Source: Pseudomonas sp. ERMR1:02 (GTDB lineage Bacteria > Pseudomonadota > Gammaproteobacteria > Pseudomonadales > Pseudomonadaceae). Taken from it: a stretch of 64,000 bases of DNA. How positions within the stretch are numbered: position 1 is the first letter of the stretch; each line of letters opens with the position of its first letter. The position numbers and the translations under genes are program-made. The DNA lies in the NCBI RefSeq assembly GCF_002277815.1, contig NZ_NKJI01000011.1, positions 124,001-188,000 of the forward strand, written 5' to 3'. The notes beneath the pieces are model-generated. The model made no database searches and had not been told where the DNA came from. It worked only from the letters and a program-made list of their open reading frames with translations. Positions 18,464-28,469 of this stretch are shown here, piece by piece.

Positions 18464-21350
18464 CTAATAAGCCAACGACAGCGAGCGCGCACGTTTCACC
18501 AGCTCGGTTCCGTCAGTTTCGGGTGACTGGTCAACCAGCGTGGCCAATGCCTGTTGGTCCTCGGCCGTAGCGTCGTGGTGCTCGCATAACTCGACCAGCG
18601 CGAGCAGTTCCAGCCACGGTGCTTCCTGGGCGCGAGCCTCCTCAATCGCGCGCCGCACCGCAGCGCTGCCGGCGTCGGGCTGACCCTGCGCCCGCGCGAT
18701 CGCGGCCTCTAGCAACAATAGCTGCGGCAGGTATACGCGCTCGCCCAGTTCCTCGCCCACCCGAAGTGCTTCCTGTAGCTCGACTTGCGCTGCGTTGCAA
18801 TCGCCTGCCAGCAGCAGCGCCTCGGCGGCGTAGCCGAGTACTTCGCTGGAACCGGAGCGCATGCCGAGGCTGGTGTGTTCTTCGTAGGCCTCACGGATGC
18901 GACGATAGCCATCGCGCGGCGCACCGTTGCGTGCATCGGCCCAGCCGCGCCACCAGCGACAAGCCGTCCGCCCAAGGGCGAGTGAATACTCTTCTACCAA
19001 CTTCTGCATGTCATCAGCCAGCGCTGCTACACGCAGAGGGTTCCCCAGTCGCACCTCGATCAACACCTCCTGCCAGGCAGCGACAAGCCAGGTCATCGGC
19101 TGGCGAAGGGCCTGCGCGCGGGTTCGCGCCTGCTGCATGTGGGTACGGCCTTGCTCAACCAGACCAGAACGCACGAGTTCTAAGGCCAGCATGCCGTGCA
19201 GCATGACCTGTGGATCGGTCGCAAAGATATTGTTTGCCCCGATGTCCAGCGGCTCGGCGATCGCGAGGGCGCGTTCTAGCCAGCGGCGGGCCGTCTTTGT
19301 GCGCCCCTGGAGGTGATGCACCTCGCCCTGCACGATGCACGCCGCCAGCATGAGCTCTGGATCGTTTGCGTCGCAGCAGAGGGCTTCGGCACGCTCCGCC
19401 ACCTCCAACGCCAGCGCATAGTCGCCCCGCAGGCCGAGCAGATAGCCGAGTCCGTGCAGCAAGCGACCGCGCATTGGGTGCTCGGGTACATTCGCTAGCA
19501 GCTTGTACGCGCGTTCGAACGCGTTCCTGGCTTCGCTGCCGACACCGAACGTGTGGAAAGCCGACACCCCGCGCAGCGTGGCCAAGGTGATTTCGAGCGC
19601 ATCGCGCTCTGTCCCTTCTGGTGCCTGCGTCAGCAGGACCAATGCGCGCTCAGTAAGGCCGATGCACAAGATCGGGCTGAAGTGCAGCAACGCGGCTTCG
19701 GCGGCCTCGGCGTAGTAGCGCAGCGCGATCATCGGCAGCCGAGCGCGGTCGAAGTGCATCGCCAGCTCCGAGGCCGCAACCGGCACGCCGGCCGTACGCT
19801 CGTGTTCCAGGGCAGCGCCAACCTGGCGATGGAGTTGGGTGCGCAATGAGCGCGGCGTGCGGTCATAGAGCACCTGGCGGAAGAGAGCATGCCGGAACGA
19901 GTGGGGTAGTTCGACCGTCTCTTCAACTTCGGTGGCCCGCGACCGTATGAGCCATACCTGCTCGCGTATCAGCTCCTCACAGGTGTGGGCCACCGAAGCG
20001 AGGTCGCGCTCGAGGGCCAGTGAAACCGTCTCGACCCGGAATTCGACCCCGCACACTGCTGCGGCCGAGAGCAGCGCACGCTGCTGCGGCCCAAGCCTGG
20101 CGATGTAGTGATCAATGATGGCCGCGAGGTTTTCGGGAACCGCCACACCCGCAAGCCGAGCCTCGATGGTGGCTTCGTCGTCCTTTGGGTCCATCACATC
20201 ACTGATGATGACGAAACGAACAACGGCACACCATCGGTCCGCTCGTGCAGGGCGCGCACGAAGGCTTCATCGCGCGCCAGCGAGGCTGAACGCAGCGCAA
20301 TATAGTCTGCGACCTCGGTTTCCGAGAACGGGTCGAGCACCACTTCCTCGCACAAACGCTGCAGGCGCAGTTCGTGGCGCAACGAGCTGAGTGGATGATC
20401 GAGTGCTACGACCTCGGCGAGGCGGAAGCTCGACAGCCACATCAATCGCGTGCGGCCACGTCGCCGCGCCACATAGTTGATGAGCTGGACCGTCGCCCGA
20501 TCGCTCCAATGCAGGTCTTCGGTCACCAGCATTAGCGGGCGCTGCTCTGTGTAGCGGTCAAGCAATTCGCCCATTTCCCTCAGCATGCGATCCGGGCCGA
20601 CGCCCGCGAGCTCGCGCCGCAATACGTCTCTCTCCTCGGTGGTACTCAGCCACGGCAGTTGCAGTAGCCAAGTCGGTGCCACTGCGCGCATCAGCGCCGG
20701 CAGGGTGGGTCGCTGCGGCACAGATCGGCTAATGCCTCCAGCACTGGCAGATACGGTTCGCCGGTGCCGTAGTGCTCCACGCAATGGCCGCGAGCGCAGG
20801 CGATGCCGCCAAGGCTGGCGAGGAAATGTTCGATTAACGTGGTCTTGCCAATCCCCGGTTCTCCAGCGAGCCAGACCACGGCACGCTGGCCGCCATCCGC
20901 CCGCTCCCACGCCCGTTGCAGTCTTGAGATCTCGTCGGTGCGACCGATGAATGGCGGTGACGGGTGCGCGCCAGCCGCCGGCACCGTCGCGGATGCAGGC
21001 GGCATCGAAGGTGCAGGGGAGGGCGCGGCGATGAAGCGATAGCCGCGCCTCGACACGGTCTCGATATAGCGGGGCTGCCTGGGGTCGTCGCCCAGCACCT
21101 TGCGCAGATCGCTGATGGCCGTTTTCAGCACCGAATCGCTGACGAACCGATGCCCCCACACGGCATCCAGCAAGGCATCCTTGGTCACCAGTGATCCTGG
21201 CTGGCGTGCCAGCACGCATAACAACGTGAAAGGAGTCGGTGCCAATGCCACGGCTTCCCCATTACGCAACAAACAGGCGTTGGACTCGTCGAGCTCGAAC
21301 TCGACGAAGCAGAGCAAGACTGGATTCGGATGGGGCTGCGGACGTGCCAC
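18464..21350 (-). CDS. Large transcriptional regulator: winged helix + AAA/STAND ATPase + TPR-like repeats, two frameshifts
   Basis: A single protein of 962 aa after repair. It starts at GTG 21350 (AGGA 7 bp upstream). Residues about 10-105 form an OmpR/CadC-type winged helix (DALLDAVWGHRFVSDSVLKT, ETVSRRGYRFIA). Then FIGRTDEISRLQRAWE and Walker A AGEPGIGKTTLIE, Walker B LMLVTEDLHWSD, and a long helical repeat region (LLHGLGYLLGLRGDYALALE and similar) form the ATPase and sensor. Shifts lie near 20708 (GACCCACC) and 20210 (GTTTCGTCATC); one base each restores SDPTLPALMRAVAP and SDVMDPKDDEATIE. It is upstream of, and co-oriented with, the efflux operon, so it may control it. The ligand is unknown. 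Confidence 0.85.
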
Positions 21351-21593
21351 GGTTGATTCCTAAAGACAAAACAGGGTTGTGCGCCGCGAAGCTTCACCAA
21401 TGACAACGCTGATCGGCTCTGAAGCCAAGCGTCGTCTGTCGGAAACTGGCACACGCGCAAATTCAATTCACGCCGCACACTTCGGCTCGCCCCTGGGTCT
21501 CATCGCGGCTTGGCAATGATCCCAAAAATTTATGACAAAAACATCAATATTGAAATATTCCTCAAATTTGAATACCTTCACCTTGCCTGACGA

Positions 21594-21610
21594 TGAGACC
21601 GCGCGTCTCA
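21594..21610. promoter_or_regulatory. Palindrome TGAGACCGCGCGTCTCA, probable operator of the catabolic operon
   Basis: Two 6-bp arms TGAGAC/GTCTCA flank CGCGC. The site lies 27 bp upstream of the hydroxylase start codon, where a repressor would block transcription, and differs from the palindromes at 25361 and 25501. The TetR gene at 23296, downstream in the same transcription unit, is the natural candidate to bind it. Binding is inferred. Confidence 0.45.
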
Positions 21611-21637
21611 CAACTTCAATCACAACAAGGGCTCGAG

Positions 21638-23293
21638 ATGAACAACAACAAGAAAGTTTGCGAATTGCCTCCTGCCGCCGTCGACGTGCTGGTCATCGGT
21701 AACGGTCCGGTAGGTGCGACAATCGCGGCGCTGCTCGGCCGCTATGGGGTCACAACCCTGGTACTGGACAAGGTCCATGACGTCCTTCTGATGCCTCCTG
21801 CCATTGCTCTGGATAACGAGGCGCTACGCATCCTGCAACTCGCCGGTTTGTCGGAAGACGCTTTCGAGAAGATCGCTATCCCTGAAGTGAGGATGCACTC
21901 CCCGGTGCTCGGGCAATTCGGTCGAGCCAATACTGAGGGTGTATCGACGGTCATCCCAAGCTTGTGACTTTCTATCAACCCGACCTCGAACGAGCGATGC
22001 GCGGCCAGGTTTCCCGGCTGAAGTCCGTCACCAGCCTTGGTGGCTTCGAGCTTGAGAGTCTGGTCGAGGTGTCGGATTGCGTCCTCGCTTCGGTACGTGA
22101 CCAAGACGGGCACTCGCATTCCGTTCGCGCCCAGTACCTGATCGGTGCGGACGGCGCTAGCTCCAGGGTCAGAGCACTGATTGGCCAGGAGTTCGAAGGG
22201 CAGACCTATGCGGAGGATTGGCTGATTGTCGATGTCATGAACCGGCATAAATCAGCGATTGATCACATTGAGTTTCTCTGTGACCCGCGGCGTCCAACGC
22301 CGCATATGCCAGCACCCGGTGGCAGGGAGCGCTGGGAGTTCATGCTACACCCCGGCGAATCCCGGGAAGAGCTCGAAAGCCCGGAAAGCATAGCCCGACT
22401 GATCGCGCCATGGATCAACCCGCAGGAGCTGGAAATCGAGCGCAAGGCGGTGTATCGATTCCATGCGCGGTGCTGCAACAAATTCAGCCAGGGACGCGTT
22501 TTTCTCGCTGGCGACGCCGCGCACATCACACCTCCTTTTGTCGGGCAAGGTCTCGTAGCGGGACTTCGAGATGGCGCCAACCTTGCCTGGAAACTGGCCT
22601 GGGTCCTTCGCGGCTATGCCGCGCCTGCAATACTCGATACCTATGACGAAGAGCGCCGCCCCCATGCCCAGGCGATGATCAATCTCGCGAACTCATGGGC
22701 CGCCTGGTGATGCCCAAGAACAAGATCGCAGCGTTCTTTATTCACGGCCTGATGCGTATGCTGGCGTTGACTCCCGCGACCAGAAGGTACTTCGAACAGC
22801 TGGACATCAAGCCGAAGAATATCTTCAAACACGGCCTGTTCGTGCAGCATCGTCGGGGCGACAAGCTGGTACGTGGCAGCCTGTTTCCCCAGGCCTGGAT
22901 TCGTAACATGCAAAGCAGATCAAACTGAGCGACGATGCGCTTGGCGATAACCTGACCCTGGTTGGATTCGGCGTTGACCCGTTGTCACTGCTGACCGCTG
23001 ATCAGATCGTTTACTGGGAAAAAATGGGAGGCCACTTCCTGGAGGTCAGAACACGCGGGCAACGATCCGGCGGCAGCTGTGACTTCATCGAAGACGTTAA
23101 CCATGACATCCTGCCGCTGGCGGTTAAAGGAACGCTCGTCGCGGTTCGTCCCGACCGTATCATCATGCACCACGCCCCTGGCACAGAGGCCGGCCGTCTC
23201 CTTCGAGACTGCGGGGGCCTGCTGGCGAGCGAAGACGCCACTGCTGATAGCGTTTCCATTACTATCAACGAGCCCACTAGATTACGAGCTTGA
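21638..23293 (+). CDS. FAD-dependent aromatic hydroxylase (MhpA/PheA-type), three frameshifts
   Basis: A flavoprotein monooxygenase that would add a hydroxyl to a phenolic ring using NAD(P)H and O2. It contains the FAD-binding GxGxxG as VLVIGNGPVGATIAALLGRYG, the loop ALDNEALRILQLAGL, and the second FAD motif VFLAGDAAHITPPFVGQGLVAGLRDGANLAWKLA, all in the class A hydroxylase order. Three base losses (near 21940, 22692 and 22913) split it. Repair joins DGHPKLVTFYQPDLE, LAKLMGRLVMPKNK and QIKLSDDALGDNLTLVGFG into 552 aa, matching the length of E. coli MhpA (554). The start is ATG 21638 behind AAGGG. It is followed after 2 bp by a TetR gene. Confidence 0.87.
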
Positions 23294-23295
23294 TC

Positions 23296-23942
23296 ATGCA
23301 TTCCCCCATTCTTCCTTTAGATGCTGATGCGCCAGAACCCTCACGCGAGGTCACAAGAAGCGTGAGCGCACCCGTCGCGGCCTGGTGGACGCGGCATTGC
23401 GTCTTATCGCACGTAAGGAGGTGGGGGAGATCGCACTGCTCGAGGTCGCCGCGGAAGCAGCGGTTTCCAACGGTACCATCTACAACTATTTTCGGACTCG
23501 CGACGAAGTGCTGGAGGCGGTTGGCATCGCCATGGCCGCCGAGTTCTCCGATGCCATTTCCACCAAGAGTACGGACGTACACTGCGGCGCGCAGCGGCTT
23601 TCGATCGGCGTGCGCATGTTTGTATGCCGGGCTGCCGACGACCATGAATGGGCCAACGCATTGCTGCGCATCATCCATTTCGATCAGGCCATGCGCTCGC
23701 GTTTGGCTGACCATGTACTTGGCGATCTGCGTGAGGGGTTACGTGCGGGCACTTTTGCTTACGAGGACGAAGGGGTCGCCCTGGATATAGTCTTGTCGTG
23801 CACAACCGGAGCAATGCGCTCGGTTGTCGAGGGGCGTGCAGTGGCGGAGCACGATCTGCGGGTTGCCGAAATGATTCTCAAGGCTCTGGGCGTAACGCCT
23901 GCCAGAGCCAGGAAAATCGCCGGCAAGCCGCTACCGGCTTGA
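23296..23942 (+). CDS. TetR-family regulator, one frameshift
   Basis: The N-terminal helix-turn-helix is clear: RRGLVDAALRLIARKEVGE and ALLEVAAEAAVSNGTIYNYF, with the C-terminal ligand domain through LRVAEMILKALGVTPARARK. ATG 23296 opens MHSPILPLDADAPEPSRE; a base is missing near 23347 (CGCGAGGTCAC), after which GHKKRERTRRGLVDAALR continues. The repaired length is 215 aa. It lies directly behind the hydroxylase gene (start 3 bp after its stop), so it is probably co-transcribed and represses that operon. Its end overlaps the convergent reductase gene by 12 bp. Confidence 0.85.
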
Positions 23943-25199
23943 TCCGATGTCATCCTTGATTTGCCTGGCTTGATCAATCCACTGCCGATAGCTTTTCGCC
24001 TGGCGACGGGACTTCAATTGATTGCCGATTAATGCCATGAGGGGCGACGTGCCGGGTCTTGTGCGTTTCCCTCGACTCAACAAGCCGAGCTGCTTCTTGA
24101 TCACCGACGCCACTGCAAGCGATGCCAGCGCCTTGTTCTTCCAGCGGACGACGATGGGCTCCACTTCGGTGTCCTGACCCGCCATCCACTGACAGGGTAG
24201 GGTCGGCTCGATGGCCAGCGCAGTGGCAAGCCCCACCATCGACACCGAACCGCTAACCACGCGCTCTGCAACCTCCTTTCTACGTACGCCGCCGGTAACC
24301 ATCAGCGGCATGCGCGCTATTTCTCCTATTTTCTCGGCGAACTCGAGAAAATAGGCTTCTCGCGCCAGTCGGCTGCCATCGCGGGTCTGTCCCTGCATTG
24401 CCGGGCTTTCGTAGCTGCCACCCGACAACTCCACCAGGTCGACCGCCTTGGCGTTAAGCATTTGCACCACGCGCGCCGCATCCTCGGCATCGAAACCGCC
24501 GCGCTGAAAGTCGGCGGAATTGAGCTTCACCGCGACGCAAAAGCTCGGTGTCACTCGCTGACGTATTGCGTCGATGGTTTGCAGGAGAATTTGCGCACGA
24601 TTTTCCAGGCTGCCACCCCAGCGATCACTACGCCGGTTGGTCAAGGGCGAAAGGAATTGGCTGAATAGATAGCCATGCGCTGCATGAATCTCCACGCCGG
24701 TGAATCCGGCACGCTCGGCCAGTGCTGCAGCATGGGTATAACGCCCGATCAGCTCTTCGATCTCCTGCTCATTCAAGGCCCGGGGCGGCACAAAAGCCTT
24801 TGAGAGTCCCGGAATGTCGACAGCAATTGCGGAGGGCCCCCGTGCCGGCTGCCCCATTGATGCCAATAGCTGCCGTCCGGGATGATTGATTTGCATCCAG
24901 GCTTGGGCTCCATGGCTGCGGCAAGCATCGGCCCATAGCCTGAACTTGCCCAGGTTACGATCGTCCTCAAGCACTACGCCAGCGGGTCCGGTCAAGGCGT
25001 GGCGGTCAACCATCACGTTGCCAGTGATGATCAGACCGGCACCACCCTGCGCCCAGTGTCGATAGAGCTTAATCAGCGCGTCCCCTGGAGCGTGTTCCTT
25101 ATCTGCCAGGTTCTCTTCCATGGCAGCCTTGGCGATTCGGTTCTGAATCACCGTGCCATTAGGCAATCGAAGCGGTTTAAAGAGCTTGGAGCCGGTCAT
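23931..25199 (-). CDS. Old yellow enzyme-family NADH:flavin oxidoreductase
   Basis: An intact FMN-dependent ene-reductase-like enzyme, 422 aa from ATG 25199 (GAAGGAC ribosome site upstream). It has the OYE core KLFKPLRLPNGTVIQNRIAKAAMEE, the barrel motifs GFTGVEIHAAHGYLFSQFLSP and NRRSDRWGGSLENRAQIL, and LMVTGGVRRKEVAERVV at the phosphate-binding end. It lacks the C-terminal FAD/NAD domain of 2,4-dienoyl-CoA reductases, so it is a single-domain type. It is divergent from the TetR at 25550 across twin operators and probably reduces an unsaturated ring or enone intermediate of the locus. The substrate is unknown. Confidence 0.92.
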   Translation of the reverse strand: MTGSKLFKPLRLPNGTVIQNRIAKAAMEENLADKEHAPGDALIKLYRHWAQGGAGLIITGNVMVDRHALTGPAGVVLEDDRNLGKFRLWADACRSHGAQAWMQINHPGRQLLASMGQPARGPSAIAVDIPGLSKAFVPPRALNEQEIEELIGRYTHAAALAERAGFTGVEIHAAHGYLFSQFLSPLTNRRSDRWGGSLENRAQILLQTIDAIRQRVTPSFCVAVKLNSADFQRGGFDAEDAARVVQMLNAKAVDLVELSGGSYESPAMQGQTRDGSRLAREAYFLEFAEKIGEIARMPLMVTGGVRRKEVAERVVSGSVSMVGLATALAIEPTLPCQWMAGQDTEVEPIVVRWKNKALASLAVASVIKKQLGLLSRGKRTRPGTSPLMALIGNQLKSRRQAKSYRQWIDQARQIKDDIGSSR

Positions 25200-25358
25200 G
25201 TTCTGTCCTTCAGCTAATGAAAATCGGCCAGCCATCGCAAGCGTCATACCGTTTGAGCGCTGTCTGCACAGTGCTTACTCAGGTTGTTGAGATCCTGGTT
25301 TCCATCGATGGGCAGGGCTTGATAGCTTGCCGGGAAGGCAAGCTTGAGATACGACACA

Positions 25359-25386
25359 ACTGAACACGCGTGTTCATTTTAGTCAA
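25359..25386 (-). promoter_or_regulatory. Promoter with embedded 16-bp operator for the OYE gene
   Basis: Minus-strand -35 TTGACT (25386-25381), 16-bp spacer and -10 TTCAGT (25364-25359). The perfect palindrome TGAACACGCGTGTTCA (25361-25376) covers the spacer and -10. The same arrangement occurs at 25490-25518 for the divergent TetR gene. Confidence 0.7.
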
Positions 25387-25489
25387 TGTATAGACCTTTG
25401 ATTGTTCCAGCAACATCAATTTATCCAGCCGGATTGGCGGGTTGCAGGTCGGTTTTCAGGCAGAAAAATCTACATTCTGAAAAATATTG

Positions 25490-25518
25490 TTGACGTGAAA
25501 TGAACACGAGTGTTCAAT
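25490..25518 (+). promoter_or_regulatory. Promoter with embedded 16-bp operator for the TetR gene
   Basis: -35 TTGACG (25490-25495), 17-bp spacer, -10 TTCAAT (25513-25518). Palindrome TGAACACGAGTGTTCA (25501-25516) fills the spacer and overlaps the -10. It differs from the operator at 25361 only at one central position. The TetR encoded 32 bp downstream very likely binds both, repressing itself and the reductase. The 25200-25549 gap holds these two sites and otherwise only AT-rich spacer. Confidence 0.72.
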
Positions 25519-25549
25519 CGAGCCATGAGGTAATCCTGGAGAGAGAACC

Positions 25550-26164
25550 GTGGAATCCCTGAATCCAACACAGCGCCGCATTCATCAAGCTGCCTTTCGC
25601 CTGTTCGCCGAGAGAGGCACCTCACAAGTGAACATCCTCGACCTCGCACAAGAGGCAGGCGTGGCGCGCGGAACGGTCTATAGCAACATTGACAGCATGG
25701 AAAGCCTGTTCGAGGCGGTCGCCAGCCATCTCGCGAGGGAGATGCATGAACGCGTCAACAAGAGCTTCAATTCAATCTCCGATCCGGCACAGCGCCTTGC
25801 CAATGGTATTCGTCTGTTCATTCGTCGAGCTCACGAGGACTCTCAGTGGGGAGCGTTCATACACAAGTTCGCCATGAGCAATTCTGCGTTGCGCGAAATG
25901 TTCAGCAGCCAGGCGACCACGGATCTTCTGAGCGGACTTTCCAGTGGGCGGTACAGGTTTCAGCAGGAGCAACTGCTCTCAGTAATGACGTTGATATCGA
26001 GCAGTGTCTTGGGCTCGATTTTCCTCGTGCTGGAAGGTCACAGAACGTGGCGCGAATCGGGCTCGGACACCGCCGAGCTGATTCTGCGGGCATTGGGCGT
26101 GCCACCAGAGGAGGCGCGAGCGTTGGCGACCATAGAGTTGCCGGCACTTCCATCTCTCGACTGA
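25550..26164 (+). CDS. TetR-family regulator
   Basis: An intact 204-aa repressor. It starts at GTG 25550 behind GGAGAGAACC. The helix-turn-helix is FAERGTSQVNILDLAQEAGVARGTVYSNI with the usual Y-S recognition end; the C-terminal part ends in AELILRALGVPPEEARALA, similar to the neighbouring TetR at 23296. It is divergent from the OYE gene, and two matching palindromes in the shared region are its probable binding sites. Its ligand is likely an intermediate or inducer of the ring-degradation pathway. Confidence 0.92.
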   Translation: MESLNPTQRRIHQAAFRLFAERGTSQVNILDLAQEAGVARGTVYSNIDSMESLFEAVASHLAREMHERVNKSFNSISDPAQRLANGIRLFIRRAHEDSQWGAFIHKFAMSNSALREMFSSQATTDLLSGLSSGRYRFQQEQLLSVMTLISSSVLGSIFLVLEGHRTWRESGSDTAELILRALGVPPEEARALATIELPALPSLD

Positions 26165-26188
26165 GCTCGTAACGGACTTAACTAGACA

Positions 26189-26209
26189 AACCCCTGGTTT
26201 TCAGGGGTT
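26189..26209 (+). terminator. Hairpin AACCCCTG-N5-CAGGGGTT between TetR and dioxygenase genes
   Basis: A perfect 8-bp stem with a 5-nt loop, 25 bp after the TetR stop and 40 bp before the dioxygenase start. It has no T-run, so it is more likely an attenuator or processing site than a full stop. It would let repressor and enzyme levels differ. Confidence 0.5.
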
Positions 26210-26248
26210 CGGGACAGCTTTGCCCTAAAAACCCGGAAAACAAAAACA

Positions 26249-27340
26249 ATGAACAACAGAAATGAATTGCACCGGTTGGCGACACAACAACCCGCCCGGC
26301 ATCCGCAGCCGACGATCAAGGCCCAAGCGCTGACTCACCTGATCTTTGAGAGACCGGACTTGAACGAGGCAGCGCGTTTCCTGACCGATTTCGGCCTGAC
26401 AGTAAATCGTCAGGACGCCGATACGCTCTACCTGCGCGCCACCGAACCCACTTCATACTGTTACCGTATCCATCTAGCAGAACAGGCACGTTTTATCGGA
26501 TTTGGGCTGGCAGTGCAGTCTCGTGAGGATCTGGAAAAGCTCACCCGAATCCCAGGTGCGTCACCGGTCGCGAAATCGGACCATCCGGGTGGCGGGTACT
26601 ACGTCAGACTGACCGATCCTTCCGGTTTCATGGTGGAAGCTGTCTGCGACCAGATCCCAGGTAAAACCCTGGCACACCGGGCACCTCTTGCCTGGAATCT
26701 GGCGCAGGAACAACCGCGAATCAACGCCACGCAGCGCCCGCCTATTGCCCCGCCTGAAGTACTCAGACTGGGTCACATCGTGATGGAAGTGGCCGACTAC
26801 CAAGCGACCTGTGCCTGGTATACGCAGCATTTCGGGTTTATTCCAAGCGATGTGCAGGTGCTTCCCGACGGTACGCCTATCGTCGCTTTCATGCGCCTGG
26901 ATCTCGGTGACATGCCTGCGGCTCACCATACGCTCGCGATTGCGCAAGGGTTCATGGCGACCTATAGCCATAGCGCCTACGAGGTCGTGGATGCAGACGC
27001 CGTGGGCATGGGGCAGCGCGTCTTGCGGGAGCAGGGTTGGGAACACTCATGGGGCATCGGCCGACACATTCTGGGCAGTCAGATCTTCGATTACTGGCAA
27101 GACCCATGGGGCGATAAACACGAGCATTACTGCGACGGGGATGTTTTCACGGCCGCACAACCTACCGGCATTCATCCCGTTAGCCCGCAAGCAATGGCGC
27201 AGTGGGGGCAGCGCATGCCCAAGAGTTTTACAAAACCAAAAATGAGTTTCACCAATCTGCTTGTGCTGATACGCAACTTGCGACGCAGCCCGGATTTAAC
27301 CATTCGCAAGTTGATGACCCTTATGCGGATGTTCGGTTAG
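26249..27340 (+). CDS. Two-domain VOC protein, type I extradiol ring-cleavage dioxygenase-like
   Basis: An intact 363-aa protein with two VOC domains. The N-terminal domain (about 25-140) starts QALTHLIFERPDLNEAARFL and the C-terminal (about 170-290) starts LRLGHIVMEVADYQATCAWY. The metal ligands expected for extradiol enzymes are visible: His in LGHIVMEV, His in YSHSAYEV, and Glu in WGDKHEHYCDGD. This supports iron-dependent cleavage of a catechol or trihydroxybenzene next to a hydroxyl. It is the first gene of the operon with FAH hydrolase and acyl-CoA ligase. The extra C-terminal tail (about 50 aa, basic) is unusual. Confidence 0.87.
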   Translation: MNNRNELHRLATQQPARHPQPTIKAQALTHLIFERPDLNEAARFLTDFGLTVNRQDADTLYLRATEPTSYCYRIHLAEQARFIGFGLAVQSREDLEKLTRIPGASPVAKSDHPGGGYYVRLTDPSGFMVEAVCDQIPGKTLAHRAPLAWNLAQEQPRINATQRPPIAPPEVLRLGHIVMEVADYQATCAWYTQHFGFIPSDVQVLPDGTPIVAFMRLDLGDMPAAHHTLAIAQGFMATYSHSAYEVVDADAVGMGQRVLREQGWEHSWGIGRHILGSQIFDYWQDPWGDKHEHYCDGDVFTAAQPTGIHPVSPQAMAQWGQRMPKSFTKPKMSFTNLLVLIRNLRRSPDLTIRKLMTLMRMFG

Positions 27341-27350
27341 AGCTGCCGCG

Positions 27351-28469
27351 ATGTCGGGCAAATCAACCCGGTATGGCCGGCGGGACGTGCTTAAAGCCGG
27401 AGCGTTAATTGCCGGCGGCTCGTTGGTCTACAGCGTTGTCAGCCCCCCTTCAGAACAACACAGTTCTCGCGCCACCGAACGCGAGACAAACGCCGCTCCA
27501 GGAGTACCTTCAATGTCTGCTGTACACGTAGTCCGCTTTGAGTTTCAGAACGGTATCCACTGGGGCGTGCTTCGCCAGGGCCGTATCACGATTGTCCCCG
27601 GTACTTTTGAAACCACCGGTGACTTCATTAGCCAGAACAGTATCGACGACCTCGCTCAACTCAAGGGTGCGGAGTTGGCTGAGGGCGAAGTAAAACTGCT
27701 GTCGCCGGTAACCCGTAACCAGCAATTCGTCTGCCAGGGTGCCAATTACCGTCAGCACATGATCGAGTCAGGCATGGACCCGGACGCGAAGAAATTCAAC
27801 ATGATCTTCACCAAGGCGACCAGTTGCCTGGTGGCCGCTGACAGTGACCTGATCAAGCCGCGCACCGTGCGTTTTCTCGACTATGAGATTGAACTGGGAC
27901 TTGTGATGAAACGCGCGATCACCGGTTCTGTTTCTGTCACTGACGCCAATCTGCATGAGTTCATCGCCGGCGTTGTCATTGTCAATGACTACTCGGCCCG
28001 CGACATTCAGATTCCTCAGATGCAGTTCTACAAGGGCAAGAGCTTCCGCACATTTGGCCCGGTCGGTCCTTACCTGTGCCTTCTGGATGCCAAGGACATG
28101 CATTACCTGAAAGCATTGCAGTTACGTTTGACGGTCAACGACCAGGTACGACAGAGCGACAGCACGGCCAACCTGGTTTACGGTCCGGCTGAAACCCTTA
28201 CCGAACTCTCTGCAGTGCAAGATCTCGCCGTTGGAGACCTGATCGCTACCGGTACTCCTGCGGGCTGTGCGCTAACGATCCCTTCACCTGCAAAACAACG
28301 CATTGCGGCCCTGATGCCAGAAGCCACCAAGTGGCAACTTTTCCTCAAGGCGCAAGAGGGCCGGACGCAGTATCTCAAGCCGGGTGACGTGGTCGAGGCG
28401 CGCATTCGCAGCGCTGATGGGGTGATCGACCTCGGTGTGCAGCGCAACCGAGTCGTGGAGGAAGCCTGA
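27351..28469 (+). CDS. Fumarylacetoacetate hydrolase-family protein with Tat-like N-terminus
   Basis: A C-C bond hydrolase or hydratase of the FAH fold, likely acting on the ring-fission product. The core metal site is present: LDYEIELGLVM (two Glu) and IVNDYSARDIQIPQM (Asp), with FVCQGANYRQHM earlier. The first 54 residues (RYGRRDVLKAGALIAGGSLV) look like a twin-arginine signal, odd for a cytosolic pathway enzyme. A second ATG at 27513 (MSAVHVVRFEFQNGIHW) has a better ribosome site, AGGAG 8 bp upstream, and would give a 318-aa cytosolic form. It overlaps the ligase by TGATG. 372 aa from the first start, intact. Confidence 0.87.
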   Translation: MSGKSTRYGRRDVLKAGALIAGGSLVYSVVSPPSEQHSSRATERETNAAPGVPSMSAVHVVRFEFQNGIHWGVLRQGRITIVPGTFETTGDFISQNSIDDLAQLKGAELAEGEVKLLSPVTRNQQFVCQGANYRQHMIESGMDPDAKKFNMIFTKATSCLVAADSDLIKPRTVRFLDYEIELGLVMKRAITGSVSVTDANLHEFIAGVVIVNDYSARDIQIPQMQFYKGKSFRTFGPVGPYLCLLDAKDMHYLKALQLRLTVNDQVRQSDSTANLVYGPAETLTELSAVQDLAVGDLIATGTPAGCALTIPSPAKQRIAALMPEATKWQLFLKAQEGRTQYLKPGDVVEARIRSADGVIDLGVQRNRVVEEA

